From Minisyncoccota bacterium (GTDB lineage: Bacteria > Patescibacteriota > Minisyncoccia > UBA6257 > XYB1-36-10), in assembly GCA_028709185.1 (NCBI GenBank), contig JAQVXM010000006.1:1-22788 (forward strand): a stretch of DNA of 22,788 bases, in the 5' to 3' direction. Below, piece after piece: positions 16,089 to 22,276 of the stretch. The notes beneath the pieces were generated by a model. That model worked only from the letters and a program-made list of their open reading frames with translations, was not told where the DNA came from and ran no database searches. Position 1 is the stretch's first letter, and the number at the start of each line of letters is the position of its first letter. Both the position numbers and the translations under genes were made by a program.

Positions 16089-16119
16089 AAACTGCAGACC
16101 GAAGTTTGCAGTTTCTTTT
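16089..16119. terminator. bidirectional intrinsic terminator between convergent genes
   Basis: An 11-base-pair stem with one G:U pair (arms 16089-16099 and 16104-16114) closed by a CGAA loop. It is followed by CTTTT on the plus strand and by a T-rich run on the minus strand (the complement of the A-rich 16081-16088). It lies exactly between the plus-strand DUF218 stop and the minus-strand synthase stop, so it can end both transcripts. Confidence 0.85.
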
Positions 16120-16122
16120 AAA

Positions 16123-17226
16123 TCAGTTAATAAGAGAAAAAGTGACAGGATCTCCACGGTTAATGTTGCATTTTGCAGTTTTGTTTAAAAAACTTTCTAA
16201 AAAACGAGAAGGGAATCCTGGAGCATTTGTAGTGCGAAGACCGGAGATATTATCAGTAGTCAATAATTCACCGGTTTTTATATCTTTAGAAGCAATAAGG
16301 ACACGGCGGAAACCGGAAAATTGTTTTTCGATATCGTTTTTAGGACCATAAATAACTTGGCCAAAAAGCGATCCGTTTTTGATTTCAGCGTTGAGACGGA
16401 GGCGTTCTTCGGGAGACATTTTTTTAGCAGATCGAATACTATCCACCATGGACTTAAATTCTAACTTATCAAGAGAAAAAGCGTTGTCCAAAATAGAGGG
16501 ATCATGTTCTAAAACCAGATGTTTTTCAATAACGGAAGCTCCGAGATTGGCAGCTGCATAAGCGATATCTATTCCTCCGGAATTTTCAGATAGACCCACT
16601 TCAACATTGAAGCGTTTTTTTAAATCTAACATGGTGGCGAGATTAGCTGTAGAAGAAGATGAAATTAGATCGTAAGAAGTAAGACAGAAAAGCAAAATGA
16701 GATCTTTTACTCCGTAATTGCGGAGAATTTTAACGGAATAAGTCACTTCTTCTAGAGAATCAAAGCCGGTAGAAGCAATAATGGGTCGTCCTGTTTTTGC
16801 CACTTTTTTTAAAAGAGGAATGAAAGTAAATTCATAAGAAGAAATTTTATAACAAGAAGGATTGAATTTTTCCAAGAAGTTTACGGCAGTTTCGTCGAAG
16901 GGAGTAGAAAAAGATTCCAATCCATATTCATTTGCCAAAGCAGTGAGTTGCGGGAACCAACTCCAGGGGGTAGCGGCTTCTTTATAAAGTTCATAGAGAG
17001 TTTTTCCTTTCCAGTTTCCAACAGCTTGAAACCAGGGTTGAGAAGAATCAAGCGTCATGGTGTCGGCGGTATAAGTTTGAAGTTTTATAGCGTCAGCACC
17101 GGCTTGAGCGGCGGCTTTTACCAGTTCTTGAGCTTGATAAAAATCTCCTTGATGATTACAGGAGATTTCAGCAATGATAAAAACTGGTTGATTGTTATCA
17201 ATTAGATGATTTCCAATTTTAATCAC
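16123..17226 (-). CDS. pseI: nonulosonic acid synthase, PseI/NeuB/SpsE family, with altered metal site
   Basis: A 367-residue enzyme, full family length, that condenses a hexosamine-derived sugar with phosphoenolpyruvate to give a nine-carbon acid. The N-terminal TIM barrel contains FIIAEISCNHQGD (17-28), KLQTYTADTMTLD (48-60) and FSTPFDETAV (106-115). The last two, with KGKTLYELYKEAATPWSW (73-90), are PseI (pseudaminic acid synthase) hallmarks rather than NeuB ones. The C-terminal SAF domain is about 305-365. Odd points: the usual GLSDHT is GLSENS (211-216), so the first metal-binding His is Asn215, while His236 in EKHL is kept; the usual YP of the CTSxYP segment is YD (185-186). GTG start with AAGGAG six bases upstream. 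It follows the methyltransferase by 30 bases. Substrate is probably not standard. Confidence 0.85.
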   Translation of the reverse strand: MIKIGNHLIDNNQPVFIIAEISCNHQGDFYQAQELVKAAAQAGADAIKLQTYTADTMTLDSSQPWFQAVGNWKGKTLYELYKEAATPWSWFPQLTALANEYGLESFSTPFDETAVNFLEKFNPSCYKISSYEFTFIPLLKKVAKTGRPIIASTGFDSLEEVTYSVKILRNYGVKDLILLFCLTSYDLISSSSTANLATMLDLKKRFNVEVGLSENSGGIDIAYAAANLGASVIEKHLVLEHDPSILDNAFSLDKLEFKSMVDSIRSAKKMSPEERLRLNAEIKNGSLFGQVIYGPKNDIEKQFSGFRRVLIASKDIKTGELLTTDNISGLRTTNAPGFPSRFLESFLNKTAKCNINRGDPVTFSLIN

Positions 17227-17238
17227 AATATTCTCCTT
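17227..17238 (-). promoter_or_regulatory. ribosome binding site fixing the GTG start of the synthase
   Basis: AAGGAG (minus strand, 17238-17233) lies six bases before GTG 17226, the codon that gives the family N-terminus IKIGNHLI. This supports a GTG start. The methyltransferase upstream has the same motif and spacing (18150-18145 before ATG 18138). Confidence 0.8.
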
Positions 17239-17256
17239 ATTAATCCAGAGAGAAGA

Positions 17257-18138
17257 TTATTTTTTGCAAGCGTAAATGATTATTTCACGACCAATTTCAA
17301 GTTCGGCGAAACTTTGAAAAAGTTTTCTTTTGAATTTATTATTGTGCTTTGCAAGCGTTTGTTCAAAGAGAACTCTTTTACTATGAATTATTTTTCCTAT
17401 TTCTGGATGACCGACGTACTGATCACCAAAGAGAATAAACATTTCCAATGGGAAAGTTGATTCTTTTAAAAAAACTTCAAAACCATTTTTCTCTATCAAA
17501 TTAACGATGGTTTTGACGGAAAAATAATTAATATGCACAGGAGCGGTTACCCACCATTCATTAAGACGATATTCTTGATTAGCGATTGTCTGTAAGGTGT
17601 TAAACTCGTTCGGTACTTTAACAATTAAAAGACCGCCATCTGTTAAAATATCTTTAACATTTTTTAGAACGATGGCCGGTTCAATTAAGTGTTCAAGAAC
17701 ATCAAGGAGGACGGCGGTATGAAATTCTTCCGTGACGACTGCTTTTAGATTCTCAATATTCGACTGGATGACATTTAAGTTGTATTTTTCGGCTTCCTTA
17801 ATTGCCTGAAAAGATGGATCTAAACCAAAAGAATCATAACCTTTCCTTTGGCAGTAATCCAAAAAATTACCAAAACCGCAGCCAATATCGATAATTTTAT
17901 TGCCGAGCGATTTTGAATCAATAATGTCGAAAATGTCGGCGTACTGAGTATCCAGAAAATCCTGATCTTTTTTCTGAACTTCAGGGGCGGAATCCTGAAT
18001 TTGTCCTTGATAGTTGCTGCCATAAAATTGATTTTGATAGTAAGCTAAAAGAGTTTCATGGCTAGGCAGAGGGGAAAGATGAAAATATTCTCTCTCTTCA
18101 TCAAAGACTACGGAAAACTTTTCGGTGTTTTCTTTCAT
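17257..18138 (-). CDS. class I SAM-dependent methyltransferase
   Basis: A 293-residue methyltransferase. KIIDIGCGFGNFL is an intact motif I (about 80-92), DSFGLDPSFQAIKEA is motif II, FHTAVLLDVLEHL (about 126-138) is the LDVLEHL segment, and LTDGGLLIVKVPN is the following strand; a long C-terminal part (NEWWVTAPVHINYFSVKTIV) resembles Methyltransf_23-type enzymes of glycan clusters. Start ATG has AAGGAG six bases upstream. A promoter-like pair lies in the 113-base gap before it, so this gene and the downstream synthase may form their own unit. It could methylate the nonulosonic product or another sugar; which, the sequence does not show. Confidence 0.85.
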   Translation of the reverse strand: MKENTEKFSVVFDEEREYFHLSPLPSHETLLAYYQNQFYGSNYQGQIQDSAPEVQKKDQDFLDTQYADIFDIIDSKSLGNKIIDIGCGFGNFLDYCQRKGYDSFGLDPSFQAIKEAEKYNLNVIQSNIENLKAVVTEEFHTAVLLDVLEHLIEPAIVLKNVKDILTDGGLLIVKVPNEFNTLQTIANQEYRLNEWWVTAPVHINYFSVKTIVNLIEKNGFEVFLKESTFPLEMFILFGDQYVGHPEIGKIIHSKRVLFEQTLAKHNNKFKRKLFQSFAELEIGREIIIYACKK

Positions 18139-18186
18139 TTTTATCTCCTTTTTTCAATTATTATTTGATTTTAAAATACTGGAAGC

Positions 18187-18215
18187 AAAATAACTTCTTT
18201 TTTTAAAAAAGTCAA
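18187..18215 (-). promoter_or_regulatory. candidate promoter for the methyltransferase-synthase pair
   Basis: Minus strand: TTGACT at 18215-18210 (5 of 6), a 17-base spacer, TATTTT at 18192-18187 (4 of 6). The predicted leader of about 40 bases ends with AAGGAG and ATG 18138. The region is AT-rich, so the -10 match could be chance. Confidence 0.45.
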
Positions 18216-18251
18216 TTTAAAGAAAATTATTTTTAGATAATTTTGATATTA

Positions 18252-18992
18252 TCAGTAATATTTTTTAAAGCCGATGTTGTCAGTGTAGTGACTGTTAATA
18301 TTAAAAATATGAGGATTTTTATCTATTAGATTAATGTAATGGGAGATTGGGGCATCAATGGGACTGTTATTAATGATAAATTTTATTACTTCAAAATCCT
18401 CAGGGTAATCGATTGTTAGGCGGTAACGGGAAAAATTTTCTGGATTGTTAAGGAAACTTTTTTTTATTTCTTTATTTTTGCGCATAACGGGAGTGACATG
18501 TTCATGTTCAGCAGGAAGGCTGGCAGAAGAAGCAGCAAGAGCTAGAAGTTCTTTGGTAAATATTTCACCTCCAATACCATCCGGAAAAGTTTCATAATTT
18601 TCAGCAGAGGTGCTGGCAAAGTCAACTGACTGGCTAAAAAAGAGATCAATTAAATTGTTAATTACATTAGGATCATTCAAGGGACAATCGCTAGTAAGTC
18701 GGATAATGTGTTGATAATCAGGATAAGCAAGGGAACATTTATAATAACGATCAAGAACGTCATTTTCAGAACCGCGAAAGCAGTCAATATTAAGATGGCG
18801 GCATTCATCGACGATGGCATCATTTTCAGAATTAGTTGAGGTGGCGACAATAATTTTATCTATTTTAGAACATAGTTTGTATCTTTTAATTTGATAACTA
18901 AGAATTGTGTCTTCGTTGTTAACTTTAAAAAGAACTTTACCTGGTAAGCGAGTGGATTTTAGCCTAGCTTGAATAATGGCAAGAGTAGACAA
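18252..18992 (-). CDS. SpsF-like cytidylyltransferase (CMP-sugar synthetase family)
   Basis: A 246-residue nucleotidyltransferase of the acylneuraminate/KDO cytidylyltransferase fold, closest by motif to Bacillus SpsF. AIIQARLKSTRLPGKVL (5-21) is the CTP-binding loop, FRGSENDVLDRYY (72-84) and RLTSDCPLNDP (98-108, Asp102 as metal ligand) are core motifs, and RLTIDYPEDFEVI lies in the C-terminal half. It would activate the nonulosonic acid as a CMP-sugar, as SpsE/SpsF are paired in spore-coat glycan clusters. The start is TTG, forced because an in-frame TAA, the stop of the PIG-L gene, lies just two codons upstream; there is no clear Shine-Dalgarno site. So translation probably depends on re-initiation after the PIG-L stop. 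The exact substrate is unknown. Confidence 0.82.
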   Translation of the reverse strand: MSTLAIIQARLKSTRLPGKVLFKVNNEDTILSYQIKRYKLCSKIDKIIVATSTNSENDAIVDECRHLNIDCFRGSENDVLDRYYKCSLAYPDYQHIIRLTSDCPLNDPNVINNLIDLFFSQSVDFASTSAENYETFPDGIGGEIFTKELLALAASSASLPAEHEHVTPVMRKNKEIKKSFLNNPENFSRYRLTIDYPEDFEVIKFIINNSPIDAPISHYINLIDKNPHIFNINSHYTDNIGFKKYY

Positions 18993-18995
18993 GGT

Positions 18996-19673
18996 TTAAT
19001 CGTTTATAATTCTAATTATTTGGAATGCTTCGGCAAAAGGGCAGCCGATTTCAAGACCCCGATATTGAGCTAAAATTTTTATTCCTTCCAGAGAGCGGGG
19101 GTGAGGATACTCTCTTAACTCGTCTTTATATATTTTTAAAATGTCTAATTTTTTGGGTAAAAAATTTGTGATGTTGTTATATTCGGTCGGACAAAAAGCA
19201 TAAGCTTCATAACTTTTGGTTTGATATTCAGTAGAGGAAGGTGTTTCAAATGCAGAGATTTTTTTAACAGAAAAGTTAGGTTGAGGGCGACAAGCAGTTA
19301 GAACTGCCTGAAAAGTCAAACGATGATCGATGTTTAAATCATGAGCATGATGAGTGTAAATAATGTCGGGATTAAATTTATCAATAGCATTTTCAATAAT
19401 TTTAACTATTTTAAGAAGAGGAATGGAATCAAACTGATTATCAGGAAGTTTTTCTAAAATAAGATTGCTGACTCCAAGAAGTCGAGATACTTCTTTGGCT
19501 TGTTGTTCTCTTTTATTAATATCGGCAATGTCGGAACTTCGAGAAGTTTCTCCGTCGCCTAATATAAGAATATTAACGATATCGCCATAAGAAACGTGTT
19601 TAAGAATTGTCCCGCCAATTCCTAAAATTTCGTCATCCGGATGAGCGACTGCAATTAAAATATTATTTTTCAT
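18996..19673 (-). CDS. PIG-L/LmbE-family deacetylase
   Basis: A 225-residue zinc-dependent N-deacetylase. AVAHPDDEILGIGGT (9-23) carries the zinc ligands His11 and Asp14 and the catalytic Asp13; THHAHDLNIDH (107-117) carries the remaining His ligands; HPRSLEGI and GCPFAEAF near the end match the family C-terminus (R and E/AEAF). Family members remove acetyl groups from N-acetyl sugars such as GlcNAc derivatives. Its first 11 bases overlap the end of a formyltransferase gene and its stop is separated from the SpsF-like start by one codon, so the three are tightly coupled. It probably frees an amino group on the nonulosonic precursor for formylation; that is inference from context. Confidence 0.88.
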   Translation of the reverse strand: MKNNILIAVAHPDDEILGIGGTILKHVSYGDIVNILILGDGETSRSSDIADINKREQQAKEVSRLLGVSNLILEKLPDNQFDSIPLLKIVKIIENAIDKFNPDIIYTHHAHDLNIDHRLTFQAVLTACRPQPNFSVKKISAFETPSSTEYQTKSYEAYAFCPTEYNNITNFLPKKLDILKIYKDELREYPHPRSLEGIKILAQYRGLEIGCPFAEAFQIIRIIND

Positions 19674-20346
19674 ATATTTTTACTTGAGCGGTTATTTTAT
19701 TATCTTTAAATTTAGCTTTAGAAAAATCAAATTTCAATTTTTTTGTTTCTAAAAATGCTTGCGGGTAGTCTTCGGCATCAAGCATTCGTATAATATCATA
19801 TGTTTTTTTTAAGTTGAAAGAGGGTAAAATTTTGCTTTGTTTCGACTTTCTTCTTTTAAATAGAACTATTTTTCCTTGTTGAGGTTTAGGTTGAATTTTA
19901 TTATTTGTAATATAGGGAATTATTTTGTGAAAAATATTTTTAGCGGCGCGGCGGAAAATTTCTGTGGCATTGCCTTTTAAATTAAGACTTTTTTGACAGT
20001 AAATATCTCCCGCATCTAAGCCCTCATTAACTCTAAGAGCTGAAATCTTAGTATGAGTATGTCCGCGCATAATTAAATTTTGCAGAGGACTGCCTCCTCG
20101 TCCATAAGGCAGTTCAGTCATATGAAAAACAATGCATTCAAAATTAGACCAAATTTCTTCCGGAATAATCCATGACCAGTGAGGAAAAAAAATAATTTTA
20201 GGATTTATTTTTTTTATTGCGGAAAGGGTAAGATTTTTTTTATCGGTAATCAAAAACCAGTTATTTTTTTTATCTTTTTTTTTCAGACTATCAAATTCTT
20301 TAATATTCCAAGATTTAATAGTGGCTACTAAGTAGTTTTCTCTCAT
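19663..20346 (-). CDS. formyltransferase-like protein lacking the catalytic Asn
   Basis: A 227-residue protein of the formyl_transferase fold (PF00551-like). CIVFHMTELPYGRGGSPLQN (71-90) matches the active-site loop of Met-tRNA/sugar formyltransferases (typically INxHxSLLPxxRGxxP), and NEGLDAGDIYCQKSL (107-121) carries the catalytic Asp111. The His is kept (His75), but the Asn two residues before it is Val73. The C-terminal 60 residues are basic and do not look like the tRNA-binding domain of Fmt; the protein is also about 90 residues shorter than Fmt. A sugar N-formyltransferase is the best reading. It overlaps the PIG-L deacetylase by 11 bases and starts 9 bases after WbqC. Start ATG has no Shine-Dalgarno site. 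Confidence 0.75.
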   Translation of the reverse strand: MRENYLVATIKSWNIKEFDSLKKKDKKNNWFLITDKKNLTLSAIKKINPKIIFFPHWSWIIPEEIWSNFECIVFHMTELPYGRGGSPLQNLIMRGHTHTKISALRVNEGLDAGDIYCQKSLNLKGNATEIFRRAAKNIFHKIIPYITNNKIQPKPQQGKIVLFKRRKSKQSKILPSFNLKKTYDIIRMLDAEDYPQAFLETKKLKFDFSKAKFKDNKITAQVKIYEK

Positions 20347-20355
20347 AATATTTTA

Positions 20356-21054
20356 TTATAGATTTTTACGGCCGCTTCTAATAACGTTTAAGGAATTCTG
20401 ACCTTCGTTAAAAATTAAATCAATAACCGATAGATGGGAAATAAAATTTCCCCAAAGCTGATTATAAACAGGATGTTCAAAGTTTTGATATTCAAGTTTG
20501 ATGTTGTTTTTTATAAAATGATTGTCAGCGTCAATATAGTTTTTAGCTCCGACCGGAGACAGATATTCGTTTGCGCCGATTTTGTGGCAAATATCGCAAA
20601 GCAGTTCAGATTTTTTTCCTTGAGGATTTAAATTGGATGAATAAAATATTTGGCAATTCAGACCAAGAATTTTTTTTATCCATAAAGTCAGAGGAATAGA
20701 AATATCAACTAAATTAGTAACTTCTTGAGAATAAAAATTACTGAATTCTTCGAAATATTTTTCAAAAAAAGGAGTTTTGACGTAATTTAATTTAATAGAT
20801 TGCAAATGTTTTTCTTTCCATTTTTGAGAATTGTCCAATACAACTTCATTTATTTTTTGATGATATTTTCCTTTGCTTAAGACGGGAATGGACAGCCATA
20901 ATTCGCTATTTGGAGATTTGATTCGGTTTCTTTGTTCCCAATCTCTTTTTATATGCTGGACGTGGTCTAAAAATACAAAAGCATCGCACTGATCCATTAG
21001 ATCAAAATAACCCATCCAAGGGAGATAATTTGGTTGCATAATAACTGCTTTCAT
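20356..21054 (-). CDS. WbqC-family protein
   Basis: A 232-residue protein with the family-defining N-terminus VIMQPNYLPWMGYFDLMDQC (4-23), followed by FVFLDHVQHIKRDWEQRNRI and LWLSIPV, and the C-terminal LSPVGAKNYID and EHPVYNQLWGNFISHLSVID blocks, all typical of the WbqC-like family (PF08889). These occur widely in O-antigen and surface glycan clusters; a biochemical role is not established as far as I know. It is cytosolic with no membrane segment. It is the first gene of the nonulosonate operon. A promoter-like pair places the predicted transcription start on the A of its ATG, and no Shine-Dalgarno site is present. Confidence 0.88.
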   Translation of the reverse strand: MKAVIMQPNYLPWMGYFDLMDQCDAFVFLDHVQHIKRDWEQRNRIKSPNSELWLSIPVLSKGKYHQKINEVVLDNSQKWKEKHLQSIKLNYVKTPFFEKYFEEFSNFYSQEVTNLVDISIPLTLWIKKILGLNCQIFYSSNLNPQGKKSELLCDICHKIGANEYLSPVGAKNYIDADNHFIKNNIKLEYQNFEHPVYNQLWGNFISHLSVIDLIFNEGQNSLNVIRSGRKNL

Positions 21055-21061
21055 ACGATAA

Positions 21062-21090
21062 ATAATGGATTAAGAAATAAAAAGAGTCAA
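21062..21090 (-). promoter_or_regulatory. promoter of the nonulosonate operon, apparently leaderless
   Basis: Minus strand: TTGACT at 21090-21085 (5 of 6), a 17-base spacer, CATTAT at 21067-21062 (4 of 6), then seven bases to ATG 21054. The spacing is identical to the promoter at 15395-15367. There is no Shine-Dalgarno sequence before the ATG. Confidence 0.5.
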
Positions 21091-21091
21091 C

Positions 21092-21119
21092 TTGATTTTT
21101 CTTTGTTTAGTAGTATTAT
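21092..21119 (+). promoter_or_regulatory. promoter of the radical SAM gene
   Basis: TTGATT at 21092-21097, a 16-base spacer, TATTAT at 21114-21119 (5 of 6). The predicted leader is about 40 bases and contains GAAAGGG at 21151-21157. The -35 is one base away from the -35 of the divergent minus-strand promoter. Confidence 0.55.
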
Positions 21120-21150
21120 ATCGAAAGAATTTTGACAAAAAAGAATATTG

Positions 21151-21157
21151 GAAAGGG
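21151..21157 (+). promoter_or_regulatory. ribosome binding site choosing ATG 21166 over TTG 21148
   Basis: GAAAGGG ends eight bases before ATG 21166. A TTG start at 21148 would put this site inside the gene and add six residues with no conserved content. Confidence 0.7.
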
Positions 21158-21165
21158 TAAAAACG

Positions 21166-22224
21166 ATGGAATTTATCACGATTAAAAAATATTTAAGCGG
21201 CAACTTTGATCGAGATATCAATTATGGAGAGCTGAAAAAATTAAAGGCCATTGAAGTTGATCAGGATTTAAAATTTTTACCGATTATTAATAATTATTTT
21301 TTATTAGAACGGTACAGGACGGAAGGATATAAAATTATTCCAATTCGGAGAATTTCAAAAAGTGATTATAATTTTCGGAATGATTTTCCGAGAAGAGTTA
21401 TGGTTGAAATGACGGGAAGGTGCAATTTGACGTGTCGAATGTGTCCGAGAAAAGAGATGAAGCGTCCCTTGGTTGATATGGATAAGGAGTTGTATAAGAA
21501 AATAATAGACGAGTTAGATAAACACGGGATTGATGCTTTTTGGTTTTTTCATTTTGGAGAATCTATTTTGCATCCAAATTGGAAAGAGTTGGTCAATTAT
21601 GTTGGAGGGAAAAAAAGACTTGGCATAACTTGGTTTTCTACAAACGGAGTTAAATTCAATGAAGAAGCGATTGATTTTGTTTTAAATTCCGGAATTACTT
21701 TTCTTAATTATTCTTTGCATGGAACAAATGAAAAGACATATAGCTTTGTTTCTCCAAAAGAAAATTATTCCATTGTTCGCGGACATTTGGAAATGATACT
21801 TCAAAAAAAGAAGGAATTAAGAAGAGGTCCTATAATTCATATTCAAATGATCGACCAAGAGGGGACTTTTCATAATATTGATGAATTTTTGGAAACTTTT
21901 TATCGAACCGGAGAAATACTTAGCGTTATTTCTTTAGAATATACCGGTATGGTGGAAAACAAGGATTATGGATTAAAACGAAAACGACCCCTATTAAGAA
22001 AATGCAATCGAATTTTAAGGGGGGATTGTTTTGTTGATTGTTCCGGTTTTGTAAAACTTTGCGACGCAGATTATGACAGTCGCAGAGCTATTGGTAATTT
22101 AAAAGACAATACTCTTTATGAACTTTGGAATTCTCCAAAAAGAAAAGAAGTTTATGATCTGAATAAAAAGGGGAGAATATTTGAACTTGAGTGTTGTCGT
22201 GATTGTGTTGATTTTGATCTTTAA
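21166..22224 (+). CDS. radical SAM/SPASM-domain protein
   Basis: A 352-residue enzyme. CNLTCRMC (Cys86, Cys90, Cys93) is the CxxxCxxC [4Fe-4S] cluster motif, directly after VMVEMTGR; FWFFHFGESILHPNW is the GGE-like SAM-binding region, and STNG the following strand. The C-terminus (about 280-350) has further Cys residues in KCNR, GDC, VDCSG, KLCDAD, ECC and RDC, with IGNLKDNTLYELWNSPKR, the standard SPASM layout for auxiliary Fe-S clusters. Such enzymes modify peptides, or in glycan clusters sugars or other small molecules; no precursor peptide is visible nearby. About 75 residues precede the radical SAM core, of unknown role. It is divergent from WbqC and ends at a strong bidirectional terminator. 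The substrate is unknown. Confidence 0.85.
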   Translation: MEFITIKKYLSGNFDRDINYGELKKLKAIEVDQDLKFLPIINNYFLLERYRTEGYKIIPIRRISKSDYNFRNDFPRRVMVEMTGRCNLTCRMCPRKEMKRPLVDMDKELYKKIIDELDKHGIDAFWFFHFGESILHPNWKELVNYVGGKKRLGITWFSTNGVKFNEEAIDFVLNSGITFLNYSLHGTNEKTYSFVSPKENYSIVRGHLEMILQKKKELRRGPIIHIQMIDQEGTFHNIDEFLETFYRTGEILSVISLEYTGMVENKDYGLKRKRPLLRKCNRILRGDCFVDCSGFVKLCDADYDSRRAIGNLKDNTLYELWNSPKRKEVYDLNKKGRIFELECCRDCVDFDL

Positions 22225-22233
22225 AAAAAATAT

Positions 22234-22268
22234 AAAATTCCCGCTAATAAACAAGGCGGGAATTTTTT
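22234..22268. terminator. bidirectional intrinsic terminator
   Basis: A perfect 11-base-pair stem (22234-22244 with 22256-22266, core TTCCCGC/GCGGGAA) with an 11-base loop, followed by TTTTTT on the plus strand and TTTT on the minus strand. It sits between the convergent radical SAM and HAD genes. Confidence 0.9.
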
Positions 22269-22276
22269 ATAATATT

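Noticed and set aside
20355..20360. Perfect TATAAT on the minus strand eight bases before the formyltransferase ATG
   Set aside because: It is formed by the WbqC stop codon context and has no usable -35 at 16-18 bases; the gene is 9 bases from WbqC and more likely co-transcribed.
21132..21137. Perfect TTGACA in the leader of the radical SAM gene
   Set aside because: No -10-like hexamer lies 16-18 bases downstream; GGGTAA is there instead, overlapping the ribosome site.
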